Shown here in pieces: positions 44,474 to 54,691 of a DNA stretch of 64,000 nucleotides. Every line of letters begins with the position of its first letter. The first letter of the stretch is position 1. The translations under genes were made by a program, and so were the position numbers. The notes under the pieces were generated by a model that had not been told where the DNA came from, did no database searches, and saw nothing but the letters and a program-made list of their open reading frames with translations. The DNA lies in the IMG/VR virus record IMGVR_UViG_3300025133_000086, positions 1 to 64,000 of that record; one strand, given 5' to 3'. Source of the stretch: a virus.

Positions 44474-46294
44474 ATGGCACAAAAAATACCATATTTTGCT
44501 AGAAACTTTGCTGATGTAAGAACTGAATTAGTTAATTACGTTAGGCAATATTATCCACAAATATTTAATGATTTTAACGATGCTTCAGTTGGGATGATGC
44601 TCTTGGAATTAAATGCAGCTGTTGGGGATATGCTATCGTTTAACACCGACAGGATGTTTCAAGAAACCCAAGTTAACTTTGCTCAGGAGAGGTCTAGTGT
44701 GTTAAGTATGGCTAGAACATTTGGTTTAAAGGTACCTGGTAAAAGAGCCAGTGCAACGATTGTTGATTTCAGTGTAGTTGTGCCAGTATTTGGTGATACG
44801 TTTGATTTATCATACACACCAGTAATAAGACAAGGGGCGCAAGTATCTGGGGCTGGTAAAGTGTTCGAGACTGAGTACGATATTGACTTTTCATCACCAT
44901 TTAACATTAATGGTATACCAAACCGATTGGTTATACCAAATCTAGACGGTTCTGGTAATATTATTAATTATACGTTAACTAAAAGGGAAATGGTAATTAA
45001 TGGTGTAACAAAGATATTTAAACGTGCGGTGGGTCAGAATGATGTTAGACCTTTCTTTGAGGTAACATTACCTGATAATGATGTAATATCAGTAAACTCA
45101 ATAATAACCCTAGAAGGTACTAACTTTACAGAAACACCAAGCATCGACCAATTCTTGGACTTTAATAATAGATGGTACGAAATGGACGCCTTAGCTGAAG
45201 ATAAGATTTTTAAAGAGGACCAATTAGCACCTAGCACCCAATCTGGCATTAAAACGGGTAAGTGGCTTCATGTTAATAGAAGATTTATACGTGAATATAC
45301 GGATTTAGGGTTCACCAACATTATATTTGGTGGTGGGTCACAAGACATTGGTTCGTTATGTGATTTTGATGTTGATAAAACGTTAATTAATAGAATTGGT
45401 GATTTCATTAACAACATGAGTTTAGGTACAACCCTAACACCAAACACCACAATGTTCATAAGCTATCGTGTAGGTGGTGGGGGGTCTACTAACATAGGTC
45501 CGAACACTATTAACACAGTTAATAACGTTAATATAAATGTTAATGGTATTGACCCGACAGTAAATGCTTCAGTTAGAGGTTCACTATCTGTTAACAATCC
45601 AATACCAGCGATTGGTGGTAAAGAAGAGCCATCAGTTGAAGAAATACGTAACTTAGTTAGATATAATTTTTCAGCACAGAATCGTGCTGTAACAATTAAG
45701 GACTACCAGTCTAGGATACAATTAATGCCAGGTAAATTTGGTGCCCCATTTAGAACTGGGGTTATTGAAGACCAGAATAAAATAAGTGCGTATCTTTTAA
45801 CACTTAATAGTGATGGTACACTATCTAATCAAACGTCTACAACGTTAAAAAATAACATATCAGACTATCTTGCTGAATATAGAATGATGAATGATTATGT
45901 TGAGGTTAAGAGTGGTAAGGTAATTAATTTAGCCTTTGATTGTGATGTTTTTATTGACAATCAATACCCACAGACACAAATCGTTAGTCAAGTAATACAA
46001 CAAATACAAGACTATATGGATATTAATAATTTTGATATGGGTGAAACAATATACTTGAGTCAACTGATTGAAAATATTAATAATGTTGGTGGTGTTTTGA
46101 ACGTAATAAACTTACAAGTATTTAATAAGGTTGGTGGTGATTACTCATTAAATGAAATATCACAGACGTTGGAAGATGAACAGACGTTAGAGATTAATAT
46201 ATCTCAGGATTACGCCTTAATTGGTGACCCAATTAGTATGTTTGAAATTAAATTTCCAGCTGTAGATATACGTTGTCGTGTTAGAATGGTTTAA
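44474..46294 (+). CDS. 6: Baseplate wedge protein gp6 (baseplate J-like)
   Basis: The 606-residue protein has the gp6/J-like layout. The N-terminal helical region has FADVRTELVNYVRQYYPQIF, then GMMLLELNAAVGDMLSFNTD. A middle beta domain follows. The C-terminal wedge domain includes NLVRYNFSAQNRAVTIKDYQ and a final helix-strand set. Size fits T4 gp6 (660). It dimerises into the ring that expands during tail contraction. Directly after gp25, as expected for the wedge operon. Confidence 0.9.
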   Translation: MAQKIPYFARNFADVRTELVNYVRQYYPQIFNDFNDASVGMMLLELNAAVGDMLSFNTDRMFQETQVNFAQERSSVLSMARTFGLKVPGKRASATIVDFSVVVPVFGDTFDLSYTPVIRQGAQVSGAGKVFETEYDIDFSSPFNINGIPNRLVIPNLDGSGNIINYTLTKREMVINGVTKIFKRAVGQNDVRPFFEVTLPDNDVISVNSIITLEGTNFTETPSIDQFLDFNNRWYEMDALAEDKIFKEDQLAPSTQSGIKTGKWLHVNRRFIREYTDLGFTNIIFGGGSQDIGSLCDFDVDKTLINRIGDFINNMSLGTTLTPNTTMFISYRVGGGGSTNIGPNTINTVNNVNINVNGIDPTVNASVRGSLSVNNPIPAIGGKEEPSVEEIRNLVRYNFSAQNRAVTIKDYQSRIQLMPGKFGAPFRTGVIEDQNKISAYLLTLNSDGTLSNQTSTTLKNNISDYLAEYRMMNDYVEVKSGKVINLAFDCDVFIDNQYPQTQIVSQVIQQIQDYMDINNFDMGETIYLSQLIENINNVGGVLNVINLQVFNKVGGDYSLNEISQTLEDEQTLEINISQDYALIGDPISMFEIKFPAVDIRCRVRMV

Positions 46295-46362
46295 TAAATA
46301 AATTGTACAATTTTTAACATTGACATAAATAAATAAATTGTTATACTATATTAAAAATAAAA

Positions 46363-46689
46363 ATGGGTTGTAATTGTAAAAATGTAAGAGACACCACTGT
46401 TCCAGAGGGTAAATTAATGAATCAAGGTAAGGGTATTAACACCAATAATATCTTTAAATGGTTAATTTTTATTGGTATGTCGATACTATCCCCACTATAT
46501 CTACCCTTTTTTATTTATTTTCTTTACAAATTAATACTTAAAAGAGAGGACTTCGATATATCATTCATGTTAAAGTCTGCTGTTAAGCTCATTAAAACTT
46601 ACATGATGGTTAAAAAACATACGGGAATTGTACCAGCAGATTTGGAGGTCTATGATGAAAAAAGTGGGTTAGCTGTTGTAAATGTCTAA
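46363..46689 (+). CDS. Small membrane protein of unknown function
   Basis: A 108-residue protein with a Cys-containing start (MGCNCKNVRD) and one long or two short hydrophobic stretches at about residues 30-60 (IFKWLIFIGMSILSPLYLPF, then FIYFLYKLIL). A basic C-terminal half follows. It overlaps the next huge gene by eight bases. A membrane protein inside a baseplate operon is odd; it could be a holin-like protein, an envelope-modifying protein or a membrane-inserted tail component. No family recognised. Confidence 0.55.
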   Translation: MGCNCKNVRDTTVPEGKLMNQGKGINTNNIFKWLIFIGMSILSPLYLPFFIYFLYKLILKREDFDISFMLKSAVKLIKTYMMVKKHTGIVPADLEVYDEKSGLAVVNV

Positions 46690-49600
46690 AACAATACGAA
46701 TACGAACAACACCCAATGGGGACGATAACTTCATCAAAATCAATATGGAACAGGATTTTGATTTTGTTGAAATCCTATCATTAAAAATCTCTCAGAAAGA
46801 ACTTTATACCACATTTTGTTCTGGATATGGCGCCATTGTTGGTCGTGTATCTGTTAACGGTGGGTTTGGTGTGCCAAATGCTAAAGTAAGTGTTTTTATA
46901 CCAGTATCTGAACTGGATAGAGAAAACGACAAAATATTTGGTCTATACCCATTTGAAACGATAACGGATAACGGTCCTAACGGGTTAAGGTATAACCTAC
47001 TATCCAAAGACAATCAAACGAGTGATGATTGCTTTACACCTGTTGGTGATTTTCCAGATAAAAGAACATTTCTGGATGACGATGCGATGTTGGATATCTA
47101 TTGTGAGTATTACAAATTTACAACAACAAGTAACGCGGCTGGGGATTATATGATATTTGGAGCGCCAGTAGGTGCCCAAATAATGCACGTTGAGGCTGAC
47201 GTATCAGATATTGGTATTATAAGTCAGGAACCGTCTGATTTTATAAGAAAGGGTTCTTCTATTGAGAATTTTGAATCCACAACAAAATTTTTTGGTAGTG
47301 ATGAGGATTTAGATTTTAATTTACAAATAATAAAACAATCACCGATAAGTGTTAATGTTCAACCGTATTGGGGTGACGAGGATAATTGTAATGTCGCAAT
47401 AACCAGAAGAGACATTGATTTAAAGGCTGCTGTTGAACCACATGCAATATTTATGGGTTCTATATTTGGTGATAATGATGGTAACGCTGTGAGCATACAA
47501 TGTAGACCAAGTAAAAATCTAGGAACATTAAATGACCAAACAGCTGGCTCTGGTACGATTCAAATGGTTAGAAAAACCATTGCTGGTAGTGTAGAAAGGT
47601 TTGATATAGGTGGTGGTCAATTAATTGATTCTGACGGTACTTGGGCGTATCAAGTACCAATGAACCTAGACTATAGGGTTACTGACGAGTATGGTGACCT
47701 AGTACCTACAGATGACCCAAAGAAGGGTATACCAACAAAAGCTAAAGTAAGGTTTAGAATTAAAATGGATGTTACTGGTGGTGAAGGTAACTTAAGGGAA
47801 CGTGCATCCTATTTAGTTCCGAATAATCCATTATCGAATGGTAACGTTAAGGGGGGGTCGGCATATGAATTCGGACCAAACACGAGAGATAAAGACCTAA
47901 CTGAATTTACATGGAATTCAATATATACTGTAAAGAATTTTATAAGAAGGGTTCAAAAAACTGAAAGTCCTGACGACCCAAAGGAAAGAAGTTTTCTAGG
48001 TGTTAAAGATGTCGATAGCGCTAGGGGTAAGTACACACCATTCCCATACAATCATTTAAATTTCGAATCGGACGCTTTATTTGCCTTTATCTGTGGGTTA
48101 ACAATTGCATTATCTGCTATTATTATTTTAATAAACGCTACGATAATTATGCTTATAAATGGTATTATTAATACTATAAACGATTTGTTAGGTTGGGCAG
48201 GGGTTGATTTAGACTTCATACCGTGTATAAGTCTAGAGTGCCAAGAAAAATTATTTGCACCAGGTTGCTGTTCCCCATTTTCGGTTGAGTTTCCATGTAA
48301 TTCGGGTGCGCAGAATTCTTTTGGTTGTGAGCAGGCTAATGCGAACAATGGTAATAATGTTGTTTGTGTCGGGGATGATGTAGATAATGAGTGGGACGAG
48401 ACACTACCACCAGGTGATGCTGGGTACACAAATTGTGTTGCAATATCGTTAGCTGAAGATATGAATCTATTCCAGTTTGATTTTTATAATGACTGGGTTA
48501 ATGGGGCGTTATACTCACCATTATTTAAAGCTAGGATAAAAGAAGGTGGTACTGGTGAACATAAATTTTGTGAATGGTCTTCTGGTGGTAGCCCAGCAAA
48601 TATGAGTATTGATAATGATGGTGCTAATGGTCCAGATAATAGTAATTATAATGACTTATATATAATCGAATCTTGTTGGGGTGTGCCACACCCTTGTAGT
48701 AATCACGACCCATCCTGTGGTCCATTCGACCCATGGGCGGTACCTATTTTAAATAAGTCAGGTATAAAACGTGTTGGTTCTAACCCAGTAAGAAACGGTT
48801 TAATTGTTTATTATGATAATCAATATTATTACTCATCAGCACTTAGAGACCATGATGATTTGGTTCTAGCAACAGATATTGTTACCTTAGGGTCAAGTGT
48901 AAGATGCCATTGGCTGGGCCTACCGTCAATTCATGAATTATTTGTTGATACAACCTATAAGTTACCACCATATTTATTTGTCAAGGACCTTACTACCAAT
49001 GACAGGTTAACGACTGGTATGGATGGGTTATCAGTAAAGGTTAAACACTCATTATTTTTTGAAATTAATTGTTTCTTTTTAAGAACGAACGGTAGGACCT
49101 GTGGTAATATTAGAAGACAATGTGAATTGGGTGTAGGGTTGGACGAAATTAGAAACGGTACACCACCACCTGTCGAATACCCAAGAATAAATCATGAAGA
49201 TATTGACGTTAAATTTTCTAGAAGTGTTTTTGCTTGGATGAATAACCAAGCACTACAAACTTTATATCCTTCACCATTTGATGTTAATGTTGATTTTGAT
49301 GCTGAACCTGAATGTGGAGTTCAAATGGGTGAACCTGATTATAATAGATTTAGGTATCATTGGGCCAGTCCTAGTGACACGGGTACTCTATGTGCTTTAA
49401 GGCCAAGCCCATATGACTCTTTTTATTTTTATTTTGGTTTAAATAGGAGTAAAACAGCCTTAGCGAAACTTAATTCAAAATACTTTGCACCATGCCCAGT
49501 TAAAGATAAACCAGATTTTCTAATATTGGGTGACGTCACTAGTAGTACTATTCTATGTAGTAATGATGTCGGTAATGGTGCTATTGATGTTACAATACAA

Positions 49601-50701
49601 GGTGGTACCGCACCCTTTACCTATACTTGGACTTCACCATACCCACCTAACCAAATAGTTTATGTTGGTAACGCGGATTATCAAATAGATTTCGATAATG
49701 GTGTTGGTGATTTAGAGGACCTTTGTGGTGGTGCATACACCTTAACAGTATTGGATGCAAATGGTTTATCTTCAACAATAACGTTTATTGTTGGTGAACC
49801 ACAACCAGTTACATGTCTAACTAGTGCAATACCAACATCACAATTTGGGGCAGCTGATGGTATTATAAATGTAACAATTAATTATGGTTCCCCACCTTAT
49901 ATTATGGACATAACCCCAGACCCTAATAATCAGTATCCGATAACTGTATCCGAAGCTGGTACAACTCAAATTACAGATTTACCTATTGGAACCTACACTA
50001 TTGATATCACTGACGCTAATGTTGAAACTACACAATGTGTTGCAGAGGTGACAGAACCACTAGGGTTAAGTGCGTTAATAAATCGGGATTATAATGTAGG
50101 TAATGACCCGATTGATAACCCTAACGACATTTATGACCCACTTAGTTACCCAAACTATAATATTAATAGTTCGAGCTGTGGTACCAACTGCGTGGAAACC
50201 AATGTGTTATGTAATGGTGATGATAACGGTGTGATTAGGGTAATGCCATTTGGTGGTACACCACCCTATACTGCAACAACAGTCAACGGTGCTGGTGATA
50301 CATTCGGCAATATTCCTGGTGGAACCCCAACAGTGTTTACATTCGGAGCGTTAGGGGTAGACAGTTATATTGTAACCGTAGAGGATTATGTTGGTGGGGT
50401 TGTATCGTATACTGTTCTTGTTTCGAACCCACCAGTCTTTGAGGTAAATAATAATAATCTTGTTGGTATCCCAATACTTACATCAAGTAGTATAGAGTAC
50501 ACAGTAGCACCATACATCGTTGGTGAAGATATAATCTATTATCTATACGATAGTGGCGGTAATAATCTAATTGACTCAGAGACGGTTGCTAGTGCTACGC
50601 ATACATTTAATGGTTTAGACCCTAGTACTGACTATCAAATAGCTGCAAAAAATAGTAATGGTTGCTATAGTGTTAAATTAGGGGTATCAACAACAGCTTA
50701 G
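46682..50701 (+). CDS. Very large baseplate/fibre protein with hydrophobic segment and SprB-type repeats
   Basis: The 1339-residue protein begins with a carboxypeptidase-regulatory-like beta domain (GRVSVNGGFGVPNAKVSVFI, with TSNAAGDYMIFG later). A phage-specific region follows. Residues about 465-505 are strongly hydrophobic (FAFICGLTIALSAIIILINA, then TIIMLINGIINTIND), followed by a Cys-rich stretch. Residues about 957-1255 hold three SprB-type repeats, of the pattern C-x-G-x-x-x-G-x-I-x-V-x-x-x-GGTPPYT. A final FN3-like strand set ends the protein. SprB repeats are typical of Bacteroidota gliding adhesins. It is likely a tail-fibre or wedge protein of the outer baseplate. Confidence 0.65.
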   Translation: MSKTIRIRTTPNGDDNFIKINMEQDFDFVEILSLKISQKELYTTFCSGYGAIVGRVSVNGGFGVPNAKVSVFIPVSELDRENDKIFGLYPFETITDNGPNGLRYNLLSKDNQTSDDCFTPVGDFPDKRTFLDDDAMLDIYCEYYKFTTTSNAAGDYMIFGAPVGAQIMHVEADVSDIGIISQEPSDFIRKGSSIENFESTTKFFGSDEDLDFNLQIIKQSPISVNVQPYWGDEDNCNVAITRRDIDLKAAVEPHAIFMGSIFGDNDGNAVSIQCRPSKNLGTLNDQTAGSGTIQMVRKTIAGSVERFDIGGGQLIDSDGTWAYQVPMNLDYRVTDEYGDLVPTDDPKKGIPTKAKVRFRIKMDVTGGEGNLRERASYLVPNNPLSNGNVKGGSAYEFGPNTRDKDLTEFTWNSIYTVKNFIRRVQKTESPDDPKERSFLGVKDVDSARGKYTPFPYNHLNFESDALFAFICGLTIALSAIIILINATIIMLINGIINTINDLLGWAGVDLDFIPCISLECQEKLFAPGCCSPFSVEFPCNSGAQNSFGCEQANANNGNNVVCVGDDVDNEWDETLPPGDAGYTNCVAISLAEDMNLFQFDFYNDWVNGALYSPLFKARIKEGGTGEHKFCEWSSGGSPANMSIDNDGANGPDNSNYNDLYIIESCWGVPHPCSNHDPSCGPFDPWAVPILNKSGIKRVGSNPVRNGLIVYYDNQYYYSSALRDHDDLVLATDIVTLGSSVRCHWLGLPSIHELFVDTTYKLPPYLFVKDLTTNDRLTTGMDGLSVKVKHSLFFEINCFFLRTNGRTCGNIRRQCELGVGLDEIRNGTPPPVEYPRINHEDIDVKFSRSVFAWMNNQALQTLYPSPFDVNVDFDAEPECGVQMGEPDYNRFRYHWASPSDTGTLCALRPSPYDSFYFYFGLNRSKTALAKLNSKYFAPCPVKDKPDFLILGDVTSSTILCSNDVGNGAIDVTIQGGTAPFTYTWTSPYPPNQIVYVGNADYQIDFDNGVGDLEDLCGGAYTLTVLDANGLSSTITFIVGEPQPVTCLTSAIPTSQFGAADGIINVTINYGSPPYIMDITPDPNNQYPITVSEAGTTQITDLPIGTYTIDITDANVETTQCVAEVTEPLGLSALINRDYNVGNDPIDNPNDIYDPLSYPNYNINSSSCGTNCVETNVLCNGDDNGVIRVMPFGGTPPYTATTVNGAGDTFGNIPGGTPTVFTFGALGVDSYIVTVEDYVGGVVSYTVLVSNPPVFEVNNNNLVGIPILTSSSIEYTVAPYIVGEDIIYYLYDSGGNNLIDSETVASATHTFNGLDPSTDYQIAAKNSNGCYSVKLGVSTTA

Positions 50702-50743
50702 TATTATAACTAACTTTATTTTTAGATAAAACTTCATATAATA

Positions 50744-50749
50744 TATTTA
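50744..50749 (+). promoter_or_regulatory. TATTTA promoter-like element before the 50771 gene
   Basis: AATATATTTACCATTAT ends 21 bases before ATG 50771. Confidence 0.45.
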
Positions 50750-50770
50750 CCATTATAGGGTGAATTAAAA

Positions 50771-52597
50771 ATGAACAACGATAGAATAAAGCATAGGTTA
50801 CAGGGCACTGATTCACAGTTAAGTACAGATACCGACACGTTTATTAATTTGAATTTAGAGGGTAGTAGGAGAGTGCTACCTGAAAACGAGATTAATGAGG
50901 TTGTAAATACTGCTGAAGTTTTCAATAACGAAAGACAGTCCAGTAAAATATATCGGGTACTAGGTACAATAAAACCTATAATTAGTAATGTACTGTTTAA
51001 CATGGAAGGTGACTTACCCAACCCGACAACTCAATTTTCAGATACAGCATCATATGGTTGGAGTGTTTTCAATAGTGATAGATTCAGATTAGACCCTATA
51101 GATAATTTTAATAATGATACTGGTCAGTATACTGGTCTAACATATGCTCAGTCCTATAAGAAATTTTTAAAAGAAAAGGATGGTTGGTTTGGGTTTTATA
51201 ACCCAGATATTTTATATACTGGTAGTTGTGATTTCTACACTATGGAACCAAAAAAGGAAAGGTTCTCATTAAAACCTAGCGACACTAAAAAGTGGGAATT
51301 AACAATAACATACCCATTTTCTGCCGACACCACACATTTTCTAGTTACTGGTACAACTTTCGGTGGCCTTAAAATTATCGGTAGACAAGACGTAACTATA
51401 GGTGGTGTACCTAGCGTAGCATTTTCAACACCAGTTAGACATAACCTCAAACAAGGGGATTTAGTTTTCATTGAGGGTCTAAACCCAAACACTCTAGATG
51501 ATTATTACCGTGTAACAAGAACAGGTCTTGACGATGGTAGTGATATGGAATATTATTTTTCCGTTGGTATTGATAACGCAGTTATTAGCGGTGTAGGTAG
51601 CGCTAGATTCAGAAGAGTTTTAGGTGGTAGAGAGAATGGTTTTCAGTCTAAATATTACTTACGGCTATTCAAAAAAATAACAACAGTCAATACTAATATC
51701 AATAACGGGACGATTGAGGATGATGATTATGAAATATATCAAGCAGCATTTTCTCAAACAGTATTCAACGATGAAGTTTGTCAGTTTGTTTTTAATGAGG
51801 ATATAGATGTCGGTAATATAACCGATAATCTTGGTCGACCAATCAGTGAGATGTTTTTAACTACAATTAAAACAAGGGATTCTAACCCCATAAATGGTCA
51901 AAATTTTTTCACAGATATACAAGCTGGTTTAGATTGTGGTAATGTTGTTGGTATTTCTTCACCTGATTTTTATCCAGATATACCTGACGTAAGACAACTT
52001 AGGGATGGCCCGCCGAATGGTTTATCAAATTACAATGACTCACCACTCCCACTCACCGCGAATGTTCGTATATCTGATGATATTTTTTATGGTGATATTG
52101 TCGAATACAACGATTACGAATTAATCGAACATGTATTAGGTGGTGTTGGTCATAGATTTAACACTGAGGATAGAATAGGTACTGGGGGTATAGCCGAAGG
52201 TCCTAGACACGAAGGTTATTTTTATTATCCTCACCATAGGATTAAAATAAGGGACTTTTCAGCGTATGTTGAGCAAGGTAATGCTAACACGGTTGGTATA
52301 CCTGATTATGCTTTTGATTTGGGTGACGGGAGATGGTTATGGCGTGATTTATTGGATATTGGTATAAACAATGGTCAAGAAGAAACGCTTAATTACCCAT
52401 ACTTAAATGGTGCCCACTATATGTACCAGAATTTTTGTTTTCCAGTAAGAAGACAAGACCCATACGGTCAATATGACCTGTATTATGGTTATGAAACCGA
52501 CCCGATTGACGGGCAACTTAATTATGAGCCGTTTGATATAGTTGGTGTGGGTATAACTGATAACTTTGATGTAAACTCTGCTGAAGATGCTTGTTGA
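50771..52597 (+). CDS. Outer baseplate structural protein of unknown function
   Basis: A 608-residue, beta-rich protein with no enzyme motif. The N terminus (RIKHRLQGTDSQLSTDTDTF) is polar. A conserved-looking QSSKIYRVLGTIKPIISNVL stretch follows at about 60, then a domain with VRHNLKQGDLVFIEGLNP, reminiscent of the gp12- or hub-like barrel proteins. It overlaps the next gene by 11 bases and lies amid tail genes, so a virion role is nearly certain. I can assign no T4 counterpart. Confidence 0.55.
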   Translation: MNNDRIKHRLQGTDSQLSTDTDTFINLNLEGSRRVLPENEINEVVNTAEVFNNERQSSKIYRVLGTIKPIISNVLFNMEGDLPNPTTQFSDTASYGWSVFNSDRFRLDPIDNFNNDTGQYTGLTYAQSYKKFLKEKDGWFGFYNPDILYTGSCDFYTMEPKKERFSLKPSDTKKWELTITYPFSADTTHFLVTGTTFGGLKIIGRQDVTIGGVPSVAFSTPVRHNLKQGDLVFIEGLNPNTLDDYYRVTRTGLDDGSDMEYYFSVGIDNAVISGVGSARFRRVLGGRENGFQSKYYLRLFKKITTVNTNINNGTIEDDDYEIYQAAFSQTVFNDEVCQFVFNEDIDVGNITDNLGRPISEMFLTTIKTRDSNPINGQNFFTDIQAGLDCGNVVGISSPDFYPDIPDVRQLRDGPPNGLSNYNDSPLPLTANVRISDDIFYGDIVEYNDYELIEHVLGGVGHRFNTEDRIGTGGIAEGPRHEGYFYYPHHRIKIRDFSAYVEQGNANTVGIPDYAFDLGDGRWLWRDLLDIGINNGQEETLNYPYLNGAHYMYQNFCFPVRRQDPYGQYDLYYGYETDPIDGQLNYEPFDIVGVGITDNFDVNSAEDAC

Positions 52598-53456
52598 TAG
52601 ATACCAAGTAAAAATACCAAGGATAGACTCAAGTGCAACGACAATAAACGTTCCAATTGACCTAACACCACAAATGGTCGACCAATCTGAAATTGTTAAT
52701 AGAGAGTTTGTTTCGGTCGAGGTTGATAATGCTATAAATCCAACTTTGGATTATGAAAAGGTAAGATTCTTACCAGCAAAGGTTAGCCCAAACGCAACAG
52801 CGACAACGGTTAGCAACCCTGTTATTATGCAACAAGTTATTTATAAAATAAGTCTTTTGGATAGTTTTGGTAATTATTTTTTACCAGACACATCATATGC
52901 TGATGCGGGTTTTAGTGATGACGATTTACGATACAGAAAAAATAAAGTAACCAAATCATTTTTACAACTATCTTTTTATGATTCAGATATAGTAACCGAC
53001 CAAAGATTGGTTGCTTCAATGTCTATAAATCCGAATATAACCTTAGCCGACATACAACCCAATAGTACACTATATCCAGTAGCTGATAAATTACTAGAAT
53101 TTAGGTTAAGGAACCCACTAACAGACGATGAGGCTTTTGGTGAGGGCTTTTTTGTTTATTATTTTAAAGATGAGGTCGATATAAATCTACCAGAATTTTT
53201 ATATATGAGGGCAACCTTTAATAACGCCAAAACTGGTGTGGCAACTGGATTAATGGTTGATGCTAATGTACCAGCGATAGATGAGCTAGTTGGTCAACTA
53301 CACACTAGATACGTTCTACACAGAACAGTAACAGGTTATTATTACGCTATAGATGATGCGTTTGGTGTGACACCACCTGCAACAACTAATAACGTGGTTT
53401 ATAATACAATAACACAATCAGTTACTATAAATTTATATGAAGTAAACGTATCATAA
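52587..53456 (+). CDS. Outer baseplate structural protein of unknown function
   Basis: A 289-residue protein whose start overlaps the previous stop by 11 bases. It begins VDRYQVKIPRIDSSATTINV, then has a helix-strand pattern with LLDSFGNYFLPDTSYAD and FFVYYFKDEVDINLP. The C terminus is all beta. There is no signal peptide or catalytic motif. Coupling to the 50771 and 53458 genes (one base gap) suggests that the three proteins assemble together, perhaps as parts of one wedge-bound fibre stalk. Confidence 0.55.
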   Translation: MLVDRYQVKIPRIDSSATTINVPIDLTPQMVDQSEIVNREFVSVEVDNAINPTLDYEKVRFLPAKVSPNATATTVSNPVIMQQVIYKISLLDSFGNYFLPDTSYADAGFSDDDLRYRKNKVTKSFLQLSFYDSDIVTDQRLVASMSINPNITLADIQPNSTLYPVADKLLEFRLRNPLTDDEAFGEGFFVYYFKDEVDINLPEFLYMRATFNNAKTGVATGLMVDANVPAIDELVGQLHTRYVLHRTVTGYYYAIDDAFGVTPPATTNNVVYNTITQSVTINLYEVNVS

Positions 53457-53457
53457 T

Positions 53458-54645
53458 ATGAAAGTACTAAGACGTAAAATATTATTAGATGACCTAAAAA
53501 GGTTTGATGACGGGGTGGTTTACGATACGATAACAGCAACATCAATCTACATGAAGGTTGAAATGACCCAAACTATCGATGATTTGGGTATGGTTACTAA
53601 TTTACCATTTATACCAAATGGTGCTGAATGTGCTCAATTTGACGGCTCAATTATTGTTACAAATGTAACATGTTATGACCCCAACTCACCAGCACCGTCA
53701 AGCGCATACATAAACGTAACGGTATATGGTGGGCAAGCACCGTATACTTATAATTTTTCCTCTGGTACCACCTCAATACTCAATGTGACAACAAACAACA
53801 CAAACTATATGTTACAGAACTTAGCCGCTGGTTATTATTCGGTAGAGGTCGTTGATAATTTAGGTTGTGTTGTGTCGTTAGCAGGTATCTCAGAAAATCT
53901 ATCTGATGTGGTAACACCAACAGGGTATGTTATTTTGGGTGTGGAATACGATGGAATACCACCTGGTACCCACATACCTTTTACGGATATAACAACAACT
54001 ATAAGTGTTTGCGAAGGTACTGACGTAACTTTAGGTATTAATGATTACACCGATTACAGTGAGGTGTTATGGAGTACAAATGAAACTACAGAGACGATTC
54101 AGGTTACACAAAGTGGTAATTATTCAGTCCAAGCGTCCAATGGTGACTGCTTTGGGGGTACACCAGAAGTTAACATATTTCTTTATTCAGATAATGCCAG
54201 TCAGTTAGAAAGCCAATTAATTATTGAACCAGACACTGATGTATCTGGGCTACAAGGTGATGGAACACAACAAGACCCATATATACTACCGTGTAACCCA
54301 GAAACAACGACAACACCTAGATTCCGTGCAAGATTACAATCAGGTGTTAACCCAGCGAATTTTAATTGCCTTTATAGTAATTGGCATTCATCATGGCCAA
54401 CAAATCCGCATTATTTTTATCAAGATAGTGAATTAGGACTCTTTAACGTCAATCAAAGTCAAGAATTAATAGCCGACCCAGATAATTTAGGGAATAGTTT
54501 ATCACCAAACCAATGTCCACCAGATAACCCTTGTGGCATTTTTCTTAAAAGTAGAAGTTGTGGTTGTACAAATACAGTTTTAGTTCAAAGTAATATAATT
54601 TGGGTGGCATATGGCACTAGCCCTGGTTGTGTGGATGTAATATGA
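53458..54645 (+). CDS. SprB-repeat and Ig-like adhesin-type tail protein
   Basis: A 395-residue protein. Residues about 62-145 form one SprB-type repeat (VTCYDPNSPAPSSAYINVTV, then YGGQAPYTYNFSSG, ending NLAAGYYSVEVVDNLGC). Residues about 182-245 resemble the Ig-like domain found before Bacteroidota surface-protein sorting signals (SVCEGTDVTLGIND, then QVTQSGNYSVQASNGDCFGG). The last 120 residues are Cys-rich. No sorting signal (type IX) is present, as expected for a virion protein. It is a likely host-contacting fibre component. One base separates it from the preceding gene. Confidence 0.6.
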   Translation: MKVLRRKILLDDLKRFDDGVVYDTITATSIYMKVEMTQTIDDLGMVTNLPFIPNGAECAQFDGSIIVTNVTCYDPNSPAPSSAYINVTVYGGQAPYTYNFSSGTTSILNVTTNNTNYMLQNLAAGYYSVEVVDNLGCVVSLAGISENLSDVVTPTGYVILGVEYDGIPPGTHIPFTDITTTISVCEGTDVTLGINDYTDYSEVLWSTNETTETIQVTQSGNYSVQASNGDCFGGTPEVNIFLYSDNASQLESQLIIEPDTDVSGLQGDGTQQDPYILPCNPETTTTPRFRARLQSGVNPANFNCLYSNWHSSWPTNPHYFYQDSELGLFNVNQSQELIADPDNLGNSLSPNQCPPDNPCGIFLKSRSCGCTNTVLVQSNIIWVAYGTSPGCVDVI

Positions 54646-54691
54646 AGAAATAATACAGGTTGACAATAAATATTAAAAATAACATCATAAT

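Noticed and set aside
46300-46313. Palindrome AAATTGTACAATTT after gp6 followed by T's
   Set aside because: Perfect but almost all A/T with a very weak stem; not convincing as a terminator without transcript data.
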